Source: an uncultured Bacilli bacterium
GTDB lineage: Bacteria; Bacillota_I; Bacilli_A; RF39; UBA660
Length of the DNA stretch: 57,850 nt
Reading direction: 5' to 3'
Assembly (NCBI GenBank): GCA_944332715.1
Contig: CALVKN010000004.1
Span: 1 to 57,850 of the forward strand
Part shown: in pieces, positions 9,701-17,549 of the stretch
Layout of the letters: each line of letters begins with the position of its first letter
How positions within the stretch are numbered: position 1 is the stretch's first letter
The notes under the pieces: generated by a model
The model's input: the letters and a program-made list of their open reading frames with translations, nothing else
Told to the model about the DNA's origin: nothing
The model's database searches: none
Position numbers and translations under genes: made by a program

Positions 9701-9940
9701 AGATGCTGCAATAATCATCGAAGATAAAAAATCATCCATTGGAAAAAGCAAAGTATTTTCATTCATATTACTTAGTATATTATATATTTTATTTGCTTCA
9801 TATAAAGATGAAGTTAAAACAATTAAATTTCTATCATACTTTTCATATAATTTTAACAAATAAAAAACGTTTAACTGTTCGGTTAAACCAGATATTTCCG
9901 TACCTATTTCATATTTAAAATAATTATCCAAAAAATCCAT
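6791..9940 (-). CDS. mfd: transcription-repair coupling factor Mfd
   Basis: 1049 residues, somewhat shorter than the roughly 1150-1180 of other Bacilli. Order of domains: UvrB-like N-terminal region (residues about 1-320), RNA polymerase-interacting CarD-like domain (about 385-450; KGDYVVHIAHGIGIYQG), then the SF2 translocase with Walker A (GDVGFGKTEVAMRA), DEEQ box (LLVIDEEQRFG), TLSATPIPRTL and motif VI (QIRGRVGRS), and a C-terminal TRCF domain. Removes RNA polymerase stalled at lesions and recruits UvrA. Lies between pth and spoVT as in Bacillus, two bases after the pth stop, so probably one operon. Confidence 0.97.
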   Translation of the reverse strand: MDFLDNYFKYEIGTEISGLTEQLNVFYLLKLYEKYDRNLIVLTSSLYEANKIYNILSNMNENTLLFPMDDFLSSMIIAASPELKYKRLETLDKLKTNKKSIIVTNLMGYLKFLSEKNVNNSLDIHENENVRRDDLVSKLTDLGYHTESLVTMSGEVAVRGFIVDVYPIDEVHPIRIEFDGNVIESIKYFDENTQLSMGKLLNINIKAIEEISTNNHNSLFDYANNSLVIYVDKSQIDASYKKLLEDILEYKTENDIQDKLMYELEDIPDFDRIYVNLFNSGKYNLGAKSIENYNQDFERLVKDYKLWKTQGKEIYFYLSNARQADILKSYIPDANIVLKSIGNGFILDKYVIISENDIEKVNHQTNKYKNNFHIGKKIKDFNQLEKGDYVVHIAHGIGIYQGLTTLTVRGSKKDYLTISYAGTDKIYVPVEKINTIYKYTGKDGSVPKLNKLGSPNWEKTKKYISSKIKDISANLISLYKKRLELKKIPYKDYPEEEVFAQSFKYTLTKDQEKSIRDINVDLKSNIPMDRLLCGDVGFGKTEVAMRAIFKTVLNNHQVMYLCPTTILSKQQFNVAKERFKDWPIEIALLNRHVSAKDAHRIIDDFKNRKIDILFGTHRILSDDVKAKDLGLLVIDEEQRFGVTHKEKIKELKNDVNVLTLSATPIPRTLKMALSGLRDLSVIDTPPVNRYPVQTYVVVEDDLLIKDAIYKELSRSGQVFMLYNRVESISKYAAHIKELVPDARITYAHGKMDKNELDDIMSDFIDYKYDILICTTIIESGIDIPNVNTLIIHDAENFGLSQLYQIRGRVGRSDKIAYAYLMYEKNKMLNEIAIKRLNTIKEFTELGSGYRIAMRDLSIRGAGDIFGASQAGFVDSVGISLYMKMIEDEIKRQQGEEVIEEDSDATSLINVTTHISDEYVSDEDIKIEIHQKINEIDSYDKLLEIKDELEDRFGKVTEDMLVYMYEEWFEKIAQKYNITNVVQTDRYVEVTLPEEVSSSIKGDKLLIEAMSLTKYFNIKYINKKIIITLYINNLDKHFIFYLVTLLENIL

Positions 9941-9942
9941 AA

Positions 9943-10503
9943 TTACCCTCTATTTCTAGTATTGTAAATATTCATAGTTTTATCAGGACCATTTTTTATA
10001 AATGAATCAATTATATTTTTATAGGTATCTAAATTACTTTCAAATAATTCCATTTCAGTCTTTGATAATTTACCTAACACAAAATCTATCGTATCATGGC
10101 GATATTTACTATTAATACCTATTTTAAGACGCAAAAATGCCTGACTATTTAAGCAAGCTATAATTGATTTTATACCATTGTGTCCCCCACTACTACTATT
10201 TATCTTTAACTTATATTTTCCAACTTCTTCATCCAAGTCATCATGAATTACTAAAATATCTTTTATATCAATATCAAAGTACTTCATAAATGCTGCAACA
10301 GCTTGCCCTGAATTATTAACATAAGTTAAAGGCTTTAAAAAATAAACAGTTTCACCATCTATTATTTTTTTGGTATATAATGCATTAAACTTCTCTTGAT
10401 AACTTACGTTACCTAAATAAGCATCGATTACCATAAAACCTATATTATGTCTTGTTTTTTCGTACTCTCTACCAGGATTTCCAATACCAACTATTAATTT
10501 CAT
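9943..10503 (-). CDS. pth: peptidyl-tRNA hydrolase
   Basis: 186 residues starting MKLIVGIGNPG at 10503, the standard family opening, with GAGTGAG 8 nt upstream; an ATG (10509) and GTG (10512) further up are less likely. Catalytic His is in KTRHNIGF, and the conserved N/D residues are in YVNNSGQAV and VIHDDLDEEVGK; GGHNGIKSI follows. Releases tRNA from prematurely dropped peptidyl-tRNA, essential in bacteria. Sits between a methyltransferase gene and mfd with minimal spacing. Confidence 0.95.
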   Translation of the reverse strand: MKLIVGIGNPGREYEKTRHNIGFMVIDAYLGNVSYQEKFNALYTKKIIDGETVYFLKPLTYVNNSGQAVAAFMKYFDIDIKDILVIHDDLDEEVGKYKLKINSSSGGHNGIKSIIACLNSQAFLRLKIGINSKYRHDTIDFVLGKLSKTEMELFESNLDTYKNIIDSFIKNGPDKTMNIYNTRNRG

Positions 10504-10512
10504 ATTCATCAC

Positions 10513-11214
10513 TCACTCAAAAATATGTTGATAAGTGCTACACTTACTAACATCAATTATTTTTCTAAACTTTATCCCTAAATTGCTTAATTTTACACAT
10601 TTTACTAACACTAATGAAGGTATCATAGTCTTATTTGTTACTATTAAAGCAATTTCTTTTACATTAATCTTATATTTATTAGCTAAAATTATAATCTCAT
10701 CCAACCTTTCAGGTCGATGAACCATATATAATGTCCCATTACTTTTTAAATATTTATAACTTAATTTAAAAATATTTTCTAAATCTATTTTTACTTCATG
10801 TCTAGCAATACTTTTATAATCACTGATATTTATTAAACTACTATTTTTCTTAAAATATGGAGGATTACATGTGATTATATCAAAATACTCTTCTTGATAA
10901 TAATTTCCTATATTATTTATATCATCATTAATTATTCTAATTTGACTTTCTAATTTATTTTCTTGAACCGACATTTTAGCTAGATTTGCTATATCTTCTT
11001 GTATTTCAAAGCCCACAATTTCACTATTAGTTTTAAGAGATATAACCAAAGGAATTGGAGCATTACCTGTACACATATCAAGAATCTTTTTGTTATTAGA
11101 TAACTTAACATATTCCGCAAGTAATAACGAATCTAATGAGAATTTAAAACCATCTTCTAATTGCCAAATATATCTCATTTTATAATCGAATAAATCATTT
11201 TTTACTATCTTCAT
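10513..11214 (-). CDS. trmN6: tRNA1(Val) adenine-37-N6-methyltransferase-like (TrmN6/YabB)
   Basis: 233 residues from the ATG at 11214. Class I SAM-dependent fold: motif I ILDMCTGNAPIPL (DMCTGNG-like), acidic loop VGFEIQ, and the amino-methyltransferase motif NPPY (ITCNPPYFKKNSS). NPPY marks N6-adenine or glutamine methylation; the YabB/TrmN6 subgroup methylates A37 of tRNA-Val in Enterobacteria. The conserved position between the RicT-type gene and pth resembles the Bacillus yabB neighbourhood. The 5' end overlaps ricT by about 20 nt. Substrate is inferred from family. Confidence 0.8.
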   Translation of the reverse strand: MKIVKNDLFDYKMRYIWQLEDGFKFSLDSLLLAEYVKLSNNKKILDMCTGNAPIPLVISLKTNSEIVGFEIQEDIANLAKMSVQENKLESQIRIINDDINNIGNYYQEEYFDIITCNPPYFKKNSSLINISDYKSIARHEVKIDLENIFKLSYKYLKSNGTLYMVHRPERLDEIIILANKYKINVKEIALIVTNKTMIPSLVLVKCVKLSNLGIKFRKIIDVSKCSTYQHIFE

Positions 11215-11977
11215 CAATATAATAATCCTCTTTATTACCATCAATCATAACTTGGCATTTACGATTTAATATATCAAGACTAACAACTTCTCCCTCGCCA
11301 CTTGGTGTTTTAATAACATCACCAACTTTTGGCATACCCCGTGATGCTTCCAAATAATTAGCATCTTCATAAGCAAGACAGCAAAGAAGTCTACCACAAA
11401 CGCCATTAATTTTACTAGGATTTAAGGCTAGATTTTGATCTTTCGCCATATTTATTGAAATGGTATCCATATGTTGTAAAAATCTAACACAACATAATTG
11501 TTCACCACAAATACCAACTCCACCAACTTCTCTTGCTTTATCGCGAGCACCTATCTGACGAAGTTCAATTCTTGTGTGATATATACTAGCAAGTTTTTTG
11601 GCAAGTTCTCTAAAATCTACTCTATCATCTGCTGTAAAATTAAATAACAATTGGGTTCTTTCCAAAGTAAATTGAGCATTAATAACCTTCATTTTCAAGC
11701 CCAACTCATCGACAAATTTAATGCATTTCTTTAAAGCTTGATCGGCATCTTTCAAATTTTTCATATAATTTTGTGTATCTTCTTCAGTTGCCAATCTAAT
11801 AATTCCCTTTAAAGACTCATCTGTTTCTTTTTTATCTAACACTTGAACAATCTTAGCATATTGTAAACCTTTTTCAGTATCTACAATTACATATTCTCCA
11901 ATTTTATAAGTGTCTTCTCCCTTAAAAAAGTAAGTTTTTGTTCCATCTTTAAATACTACACCATATACTTTATCCAT
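11195..11977 (-). CDS. ricT: RicT/YaaT PSP1-domain protein
   Basis: 261 residues from the ATG at 11977; GAGTGAT lies just upstream and the start overlaps the end of holB. The PSP1 domain is unmistakable: the cysteine-rich core VGGVGICGEQLCCVRF and CGRLLCCLAYE supplies the ligands that in Bacillus help bind the Fe-S clusters of the RicA-RicF-RicT complex. That complex promotes RNase Y-dependent mRNA maturation and affects sporulation, competence and biofilm. RicA and RicF are not in this window. Located after holB as in Bacillus yaaT. Confidence 0.93.
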   Translation of the reverse strand: MDKVYGVVFKDGTKTYFFKGEDTYKIGEYVIVDTEKGLQYAKIVQVLDKKETDESLKGIIRLATEEDTQNYMKNLKDADQALKKCIKFVDELGLKMKVINAQFTLERTQLLFNFTADDRVDFRELAKKLASIYHTRIELRQIGARDKAREVGGVGICGEQLCCVRFLQHMDTISINMAKDQNLALNPSKINGVCGRLLCCLAYEDANYLEASRGMPKVGDVIKTPSGEGEVVSLDILNRKCQVMIDGNKEDYYIDEDSKK

Positions 11978-12842
11978 TAATATCACTCAATTCTATAACA
12001 AATTTATCAAGTAGCAATTCCAAATTAACGTTACTAGTTATATCATCTAAAAATGTTGTTACTAACTTTATTCTTTCTAACAATCCCTGATTACTTATAT
12101 TACTTAAAAACTTAACATTTTCAAATAATTGATGTTTATTATTTAAATTTAGAGAGTTTTTAAAAAATTCTTCATATATAATTAATATAATTTGAAATAA
12201 TTTTTTTACATCTTCTCTTTCGGTAATTTGGCTAATTACTACTTCTTTATTATACATTATTGAATTACTTTTTTCCACTTCTATTTTTTCTAAATACTTT
12301 GTAGCAATACTCAATAAGTTTTTATTTTGTTCATCAAATAAGGAATCAATATTTAATTCATGTATATCATACATTGCTTTTATTATTTCACAACGACTTC
12401 TTATCGTAGGTAACACATTATTTAAATTACTTGTTATAAAAAATCCTATTATTCTATCTTCTGGTTCTTCTAAAAACTTAAGCATTGTATTAGCAGAGGC
12501 CCCATTCATCGCTTCCGCTCTTTTAATAATATATATATTATCTTTAGTATATATTGGAACAGTACTAAATTTTCTTTTTAAATCCGTTATTTGTTCTTTT
12601 TTTATTGTACTTCCATCAGGTTCAATTATTAGAAGTGATGGCAAAAAGTCTTGATCAACTAAATTACAAATATTGCATTTTGTACATCTATCAGTATATT
12701 CACCAGTACAAAATATTTGTTTAGAAACCTCCTTTAAGTCATTTAAACAAGCATCCACATTATTTGTCTCCACTAAATAAACATGAGAAATTTTATTCTC
12801 ATGATAATATTTTACTAACCTTTGAAATACTTCTAATGCCAT
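11970..12842 (-). CDS. holB: DNA polymerase III delta' subunit
   Basis: 290 residues. AAA+ clamp-loader fold with a zinc module (C-TGEYTDRCTKCNIC), then the sensor 1/SRC region (ANTMLKFLEEPEDR ... TIRSRCEII). Walker A is degenerate, as usual for delta', which does not hydrolyse ATP. Works with the dnaX product in loading the beta clamp encoded by dnaN here. Sits between bofA and ricT; the thymidylate kinase gene often found just upstream in Bacillus is absent. Confidence 0.92.
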   Translation of the reverse strand: MALEVFQRLVKYYHENKISHVYLVETNNVDACLNDLKEVSKQIFCTGEYTDRCTKCNICNLVDQDFLPSLLIIEPDGSTIKKEQITDLKRKFSTVPIYTKDNIYIIKRAEAMNGASANTMLKFLEEPEDRIIGFFITSNLNNVLPTIRSRCEIIKAMYDIHELNIDSLFDEQNKNLLSIATKYLEKIEVEKSNSIMYNKEVVISQITEREDVKKLFQIILIIYEEFFKNSLNLNNKHQLFENVKFLSNISNQGLLERIKLVTTFLDDITSNVNLELLLDKFVIELSDING

Positions 12843-12851
12843 TAATCCTCC

Positions 12852-13040
12852 CTACAATAATACAAAATAAATTGCAATCAAAGCTAGTAACCCACACATA
12901 CCAAGTGATGCCACAACACTTACTGTAATAAAGTTGATAGGAATAAAAATTTTTAAACCAGATGCTACTAAATTAAAGGCATAAACTAAACAAATTGCAA
13001 ATATTATTTTTTTTATAACAGTAATTATTATATCTTTCAT
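12852..13040 (-). CDS. bofA: BofA-like inhibitor of pro-sigma-K processing
   Basis: 62 residues with two hydrophobic segments (residues about 7-30 and 36-62) and the conserved central NLV..G...PIN..T motif typical of BofA. AAGGAG precedes the ATG. In Bacillus BofA sits in the mother-cell outer forespore membrane with SpoIVFA and holds the protease SpoIVFB inactive until engulfment ends. The recR-bofA order is conserved in spore formers. The short length limits certainty, but topology and position agree. Confidence 0.8.
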   Translation of the reverse strand: MKDIIITVIKKIIFAICLVYAFNLVASGLKIFIPINFITVSVVASLGMCGLLALIAIYFVLL

Positions 13041-13079
13041 ATGTGCTCCTTAACAAAACATATGAAAAAATACTCATTT

Positions 13080-13682
13080 TTATTCAGATATTTTCTTACG
13101 GTCTTCAAGAGCTTTATCAAGCGTAATAATATCCAAATAATCAATTTCTGCCCCCATTGGAATACCATAAGAAAGTCTAGAAATCATTACATCTTTTTTT
13201 TCAAATATCTTCTTAATATAAAGGGTTGTTGTTTCTCCTTCTACTGTTGATTTTAAAGCAAGTATTAACTCTGGCTTTTTCAACTTTTCAACCCTTTTTA
13301 CTAAAGATGCTAAATTTATATTATCTGGCCCAATATTATCTGCTGGTGAAATTAGACCATTCAAAACATGATAAACGCCATGATAATTTCCTACTTTTTC
13401 AAATGAAAAAACACTTTTATAATCTTCTATCACACAAATCATATTGTGATCTCTTGCTTCATCAGCACAAATACTACAAATTTCTCCTTCTGCTAAATGA
13501 CCACATATACTACATTTTTTTATTTTTTCTTTAACATCCTTTAAAGATTCTGAAAATCCATCAACATCTTCTTCTTTAAAATTGAGGGTTGCTAAAGCCA
13601 TTCTTTCAGCATTTTTTTCTCCAATTCCTGGCAATTTTTTATAATAATTGATTAATTTCTCCAATGATGCAGGATAAATCAT
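13080..13682 (-). CDS. recR: recombination mediator RecR
   Basis: 200 residues. N-terminal helix-hairpin-helix (LPGIGEKNAERMA), a C4 zinc finger (CSICGHLAEGEICSIC) around residues 57-72, then the Toprim domain (MICVIEDYKSVFSFEK) and a C-terminal walker-like tail. Acts with RecF and RecO to load RecA on SSB-coated gaps; recF is also in this window. Its start lies two bases past the ybaB stop. Confidence 0.96.
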   Translation of the reverse strand: MIYPASLEKLINYYKKLPGIGEKNAERMALATLNFKEEDVDGFSESLKDVKEKIKKCSICGHLAEGEICSICADEARDHNMICVIEDYKSVFSFEKVGNYHGVYHVLNGLISPADNIGPDNINLASLVKRVEKLKKPELILALKSTVEGETTTLYIKKIFEKKDVMISRLSYGIPMGAEIDYLDIITLDKALEDRKKISE

Positions 13683-13683
13683 A

Positions 13684-13980
13684 TTACATCAATCCACTCA
13701 TTGAAGCATATTGACCTAATTTACTTTCAGTTTCTTTATCAATTTTACTAAAAGCATCTTTAATTGCAATCATAATCATATCTTCTAACATTTCTTTATC
13801 ATCTTCATCAATCACACCTTCTTTAGTGATTTTAAAAGATAATATTTCTCTTTTACCATTAAAAGTAATGTTTACCCATTCTGACTTTCCTTCAAAAGTA
13901 GAATTATCAATTTCTTCCTTTTTCTTTGTAATTTCTCTTTGCATTCTTTGTGCTTGTTGCATTATTTGTTGCATATTCAT
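13684..13980 (-). CDS. ybaB: YbaB/EbfC nucleoid-associated protein
   Basis: 98 residues, rich in Met/Gln at the N-terminus (MNMQQIMQQAQRMQREI), then the compact EbfC fold (VNITFNGKREILSFKI, then DKEMLEDMIMIAIKDA). Binds DNA as a tweezer-like dimer; function broad. The dnaX-ybaB-recR cluster is near universal. Confidence 0.93.
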   Translation of the reverse strand: MNMQQIMQQAQRMQREITKKKEEIDNSTFEGKSEWVNITFNGKREILSFKITKEGVIDEDDKEMLEDMIMIAIKDAFSKIDKETESKLGQYASMSGLM

Positions 13981-13997
13981 ACATATCTCTCCTTTTC

Positions 13998-15656
13998 TTA
14001 TTCTATTTCTATTTTATCTATATCAAATAAATCAGCAGCAATAGCAGTTATATCATCAGATTTTTCTTCATTTTTCTCTGAAGTATCCTCTATTTCTTCT
14101 GAAATATATGTATATTTATAATGATTTTTTAAATTGTCTATATACTTTTGTTTTTCTTTGTTCCATTTACTTTCATTTATAAAAACTAAAGTATATGGTA
14201 CACCATTAAATTTATCAAACAGCCTTTTTATTTCAGATATATTAGCATTAAGTTCAATTTCTTGATGATTAATTGTTGTAACTAGTATTGCATATTTATC
14301 TGAAGCTGTCACTATCATTGTATCACTAATTAAACCTCTTATTAAAGCAGATTCAACCGTTTGGATAAATTCTTGCCACTTTTCTTGTAAATCTTTTAGA
14401 TATTTTTTTGAAGCATTAACAAAACAATTATTAATTTGAATATCTATTAATTCGTTATTTATTAATATTTTATCAACATCATCTTTTAAAGTCACTTCAC
14501 TTGTTTCTATTTTTACTTCACTAGATTTATCACTAAAGTTATTATCTTCTCTTACTTCTACTTTAGTTATAGTTTTTTCAACATTTTTTTCCAACTTTTC
14601 TTCCACATTTTCCTTTTTCAAAGTGTTTTTTGTAATATCCATATAACCTAGTAAAGTAATTTTTATTAAAATATAAGGGTCAACATTAATATTTATTTTG
14701 TTAATAAGGGCATTTAAATCAAGAATTATATTTTTACATACATCATAATCAATATTTATTTTGCTATTTTCCTTTACTATCGAAACAGCAATATCACTTA
14801 ATGCATAAATTATTTTTTTTATTACAACTTTATAATTAAGGCTATTTTCTTGGAAATTTTGCATTATTTTTTCAAAATTTTCTATGTCATTATTAGCAAT
14901 AGTTTCAATTAAATCTAATATTTTTTGATTAGAAATACTTCCAATTTCTCTAACTACTAAATCAGCAGTTATTTTTTCTTCATTTTTAGATAATTGGTCT
15001 AAAATACTTAAAGCATCTCTAAGTCCACCATCAGCTAAGTTGGCTATTTCTTGTAATCCTTCTTCATCATATTCTATTTTTTCCGAATCACACACATATT
15101 TTAATTGTTTTAGTAAATCTGCATCACTAATTCTTTTAAAATCAAAGCGTTGACATCTAGAAAGAATAGTTATTGGAACACTTTCAATATTAGTTGTTGC
15201 TAAAATGAATACTACGTGTTCTGGAGGTTCTTCAAGAGTTAAAAGCAATGCATTAAAAGCACTTTGACTAAGCATATGAACTTCATCAATAATATAAACC
15301 TTATACTTTAAAGATGTTGGCATAATTTTTATATTATTAATAAGTTCTCTTATTTCATCTACACCGTTATTTGAAGCCGCATCGATTTCAATTATATCTG
15401 GGTTACCATTAAAAGATAGACAATTAGCACATTGTCCACAAGCCATACCATCTTTATTATCTAAACAGTTGATAGATTTTGCTAAAATACGAGCAGTGGA
15501 AGTCTTCCCAGTCCCTCTTGGCCCCGAAAAAAGATATGCATGAGCAATTTTTTGTTCTTTTATTGAATTTTTTAGTATTTCAACAACATGATTTTGCCCA
15601 ATTAACCCTTCAAAACTATCAGGTCGATATTTTCTATATAATACTTTATAATTCAT
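13998..15656 (-). CDS. dnaX: DNA polymerase III subunits gamma and tau
   Basis: 552 residues. Walker A (FSGPRGTGKTSTARI, residues about 43-57), the C4 zinc module around 65-82 (CLDNKDGMACGQCANC), DEXX motif (YIIDEVHML) and SRC arginine-finger region (ILSRCQRFDFKR) are all present. After about residue 370 comes a Lys/Glu-rich linker and a tau-like C-terminal domain. Drives clamp loading and couples polymerases at the fork. GGAGGG precedes the start; 31 nt downstream of tadA. Confidence 0.96.
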   Translation of the reverse strand: MNYKVLYRKYRPDSFEGLIGQNHVVEILKNSIKEQKIAHAYLFSGPRGTGKTSTARILAKSINCLDNKDGMACGQCANCLSFNGNPDIIEIDAASNNGVDEIRELINNIKIMPTSLKYKVYIIDEVHMLSQSAFNALLLTLEEPPEHVVFILATTNIESVPITILSRCQRFDFKRISDADLLKQLKYVCDSEKIEYDEEGLQEIANLADGGLRDALSILDQLSKNEEKITADLVVREIGSISNQKILDLIETIANNDIENFEKIMQNFQENSLNYKVVIKKIIYALSDIAVSIVKENSKINIDYDVCKNIILDLNALINKININVDPYILIKITLLGYMDITKNTLKKENVEEKLEKNVEKTITKVEVREDNNFSDKSSEVKIETSEVTLKDDVDKILINNELIDIQINNCFVNASKKYLKDLQEKWQEFIQTVESALIRGLISDTMIVTASDKYAILVTTINHQEIELNANISEIKRLFDKFNGVPYTLVFINESKWNKEKQKYIDNLKNHYKYTYISEEIEDTSEKNEEKSDDITAIAADLFDIDKIEIE

Positions 15657-15686
15657 TGAAAACCCTCCGTAAAAATTATATCATAT

Positions 15687-16112
15687 TTATTTGTTTTTTT
15701 CTCGCAATTTCTTAAAAAAATCTTTTAAAATTTTTAAATATTGCTCCCTAGCAACTTCATCATCAAAATTATGAATAGAAGTCTTACTATATTCAAATTT
15801 TTCTTCAGGTTTATCGAGCAAATAATAAACAAAATCTATTCTAGATTCTCTTATTACATTCATACACATCGAACATGGTTTTAAAGTTACGTACATAATA
15901 GAACCTTGTAAATTCCAATTATTTAGTCTTTTACTAGCATCCTTAATTGCATTTATTTCAGCATGTCCCATTATATCTTGATTTTTTTCTCTAGTATTAA
16001 ATCCTTCTCCTATTATTTTGTTATCTTTAACAATAATAGCTCCAATAGGAACATCACCACTATCTAATGATTTTGTTGATAATTCAATAATTTTTCTTAA
16101 ATAATGATCCAT
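15687..16112 (-). CDS. tadA: tRNA adenosine(34) deaminase TadA
   Basis: 141 residues from the ATG at 16112, with GGAGG 5-6 nt upstream; the in-frame ATG at 16139 would lie within the SRP RNA gene. Zinc deaminase signature is complete: HAEINAI (catalytic Glu) and PCSMCMNVI (two Cys ligands). Converts A34 to inosine in tRNA-Arg(ACG). The tadA-SRP RNA-dnaX neighbourhood is as in Bacillus. Confidence 0.93.
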   Translation of the reverse strand: MDHYLRKIIELSTKSLDSGDVPIGAIIVKDNKIIGEGFNTREKNQDIMGHAEINAIKDASKRLNNWNLQGSIMYVTLKPCSMCMNVIRESRIDFVYYLLDKPEEKFEYSKTSIHNFDDEVAREQYLKILKDFFKKLREKNK

Positions 16113-16125
16113 AATTGCCTCCAAA

Positions 16126-16202
16126 TAAAAAGTGCACACAACTAGAGGCTGATGTGGCTGCTATCTTCCGATTCTGACCAGGTTACAGCATAATTGTTGC
16201 AC
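16126..16202 (-). ncRNA. ffs: signal recognition particle RNA (small, 4.5S-like)
   Basis: The minus strand reads the SRP helix 8 core: ACCTGGTCAG, then the CGGAAG GNRA-type tetraloop, then AGCAGCCA on the other side. The ends (GTGCAACAA and TTGTGTGCAC) pair with a single bulged G, giving a closed rod of about 77 nt, followed by a T-run at 16126-16131 (terminator). The RNA start fits +1 of a consensus promoter just upstream. No Alu domain, so this is the short bacterial type rather than the long Bacillus scRNA. Partner of Ffh. Confidence 0.93.
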
Positions 16203-16208
16203 GAATAA

Positions 16209-16237
16209 ATAATAGCAAATAAAAAGGTATATGTCAA
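16209..16237 (-). promoter_or_regulatory. promoter of the SRP RNA gene
   Basis: TTGACA (16232-16237), 17-nt spacer, TATTAT (16209-16214); the predicted +1 at 16202 coincides with the 5' end expected from RNA pairing. Confidence 0.85.
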
Positions 16238-16257
16238 ACAAAATTAAACATCAAAAA

Positions 16258-16623
16258 TATTTCCCAGGAAATAATTTATATCAAACCATTATTTTTTTTA
16301 TTGAAATAAATAATTAATAAATATTAAATATTTTTATTACTATAAATACTGTATAAAACCAATATAAATTGAAAATCAATATTTTTAGTAATAAATGATT
16401 AAACAAATATAAACAAATCCTATTTTTCATCCTAAAATATTTCCCGGGAAATATTTTTTGGGGGAGAATAATTATTGTTGATAACTTGAATGCTATAATT
16501 TTAATTTTAAAAATACCTCTTAATTTTAGGCATATATTAGGCAAATTTTTAAATTGATAATTTTTAATACAATGAATATCATATTAAAAAACCATACATT
16601 TTTTAATTATTTCCTGGGAAATA
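16258..16623. promoter_or_regulatory. three Noc-binding-site-like palindromes
   Basis: TATTTCCCAGGAAATA (16258-16273), TATTTCCCGGGAAATA (16438-16453) and TATTTCCTGGGAAATA (16608-16623), spaced 180 and 170 bp. The central one is a perfect match to the Bacillus Noc binding site (ATTTCCCGGGAAAT) and its symmetry extends to 24 bp; the other two each have one mismatch at the centre. They lie in the gene-free stretch between ffs and the parS cluster. A Noc-type protein is encoded at 36391-37776 in this window. Confidence 0.85.
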
Positions 16624-16772
16624 ACAGTCAAACAACTAAATTTAAATTTTAAAATGGAAAAATGCAAAATTTTGCAATTATATAACATATTTTTGAAATT
16701 TGAAGGCAAATTTTTTAAAAAAACAAAAGCGTACATTTGTTCGTTATATTATTACAAATACACTACTAACAA

Positions 16773-17543
16773 TGTTTCACGTGAAACATTGTTTATATAT
16801 CATTAATAATCAAAATCATGAATAACAAAAAATGATTAACAATTGATCAATTATAATAATTAACAAGTTATCAACTATAATGTTTCACGTGAAACATTAG
16901 TACTATTTACCTTTTATTAAATTAAATAATTAACGAATCATCAATTAATTTTAAACATTATTCTAACTAATAAAATATTAACATTACAATTTATTAAACA
17001 TTTACCAACAGTGATGTTTCACGTGAAACATCACAAATATTTGAAAGTAGAAAAAACACAATCAAAATAAACTGTTTATTAATTTTAATAATTAATAATG
17101 CGAATTAATCACATTTTATCAACATCAATGTTTCACGTGAAACATTGATTTACATAAAATATAACATTTTACAAAATATATAAATATTAAAAAACTTAAA
17201 ATTACATTATTAACAACTTATTAACATTATGTTTCACGTGAAACATAATGAACATAAAAAATATAAATTTAGTTTATAATATTATCAAGAACTAACAATT
17301 AATTTAAAATATAAATAATAATGCCTATAATAAAGTTATCAACAGTAATGTTTCACGTGAAACATTACTCAAAAATCAAAAATTACTAGTATTTTTATCA
17401 AAATTATGTATAGAATTGCAAAATTTTAATAAATTGCTGATTAAATTTTAAAATTGATTATATAAAGATAAATAACAATGAAATATCTAATAAATAAAAA
17501 TTAATTATAAACAAATAAAATAGACAATGTTTCACGTGAAACA
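16773..17543. promoter_or_regulatory. cluster of seven perfect parS (ParB-binding) sites
   Basis: The exact 16-mer TGTTTCACGTGAAACA, the Spo0J/ParB parS consensus, occurs at 16773-16788, 16881-16896, 17015-17030, 17129-17144, 17230-17245, 17349-17364 and 17528-17543 (spacings 108, 134, 114, 101, 119 and 179 bp). Each core is extended by a further 3-6 self-complementary base pairs on both sides, and these arms differ from copy to copy. Apart from these sites and the adjacent 9-mers the 1.35-kb gap is AT-rich with no credible ORF. It lies about 9.5 kb from oriC, where the chromosome partition complex should nucleate. The cognate ParB is not encoded here. Confidence 0.95.
16868..17344 (+). promoter_or_regulatory. 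DnaA-box-like 9-mers phased to parS sites
   Basis: TTATCAACT (16868), TTACCAACA (17002), TTATCAACA (17116), TTATTAACA (17218) and TTATCAACA (17336) each end 3-4 nt before a parS core and all point the same way. TTATCAACA also recurs in the oriC region upstream of dnaA, so it is probably a DnaA box variant here. The first and seventh parS sites lack a good copy. Binding by DnaA is inference. Confidence 0.5.
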
Positions 17544-17549
17544 TTGTCT
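17522..17549 (-). terminator. parS-containing hairpin, likely gyrA terminator
   Basis: The seventh parS core has the longest arms, giving a perfect 28-bp palindrome from AGACAATG to CATTGTCT, 14 nt after the gyrA stop. On the minus strand it is followed by a U-rich run (ATTTTATTT). It could act both as a ParB site and as an intrinsic terminator. Confidence 0.45.

Noticed and set aside
16314..16544. 76-residue minus-strand open frame in the parS/Noc region
   Set aside because: No ribosome site, AT-driven Ile/Lys/Leu composition, and it crosses a Noc palindrome; judged chance.
16768..17549. Regular repeats with variable spacers resembling a CRISPR array
   Set aside because: The repeat is exactly the parS palindrome, spacers vary from 85 to 163 bp, and no cas genes are present.
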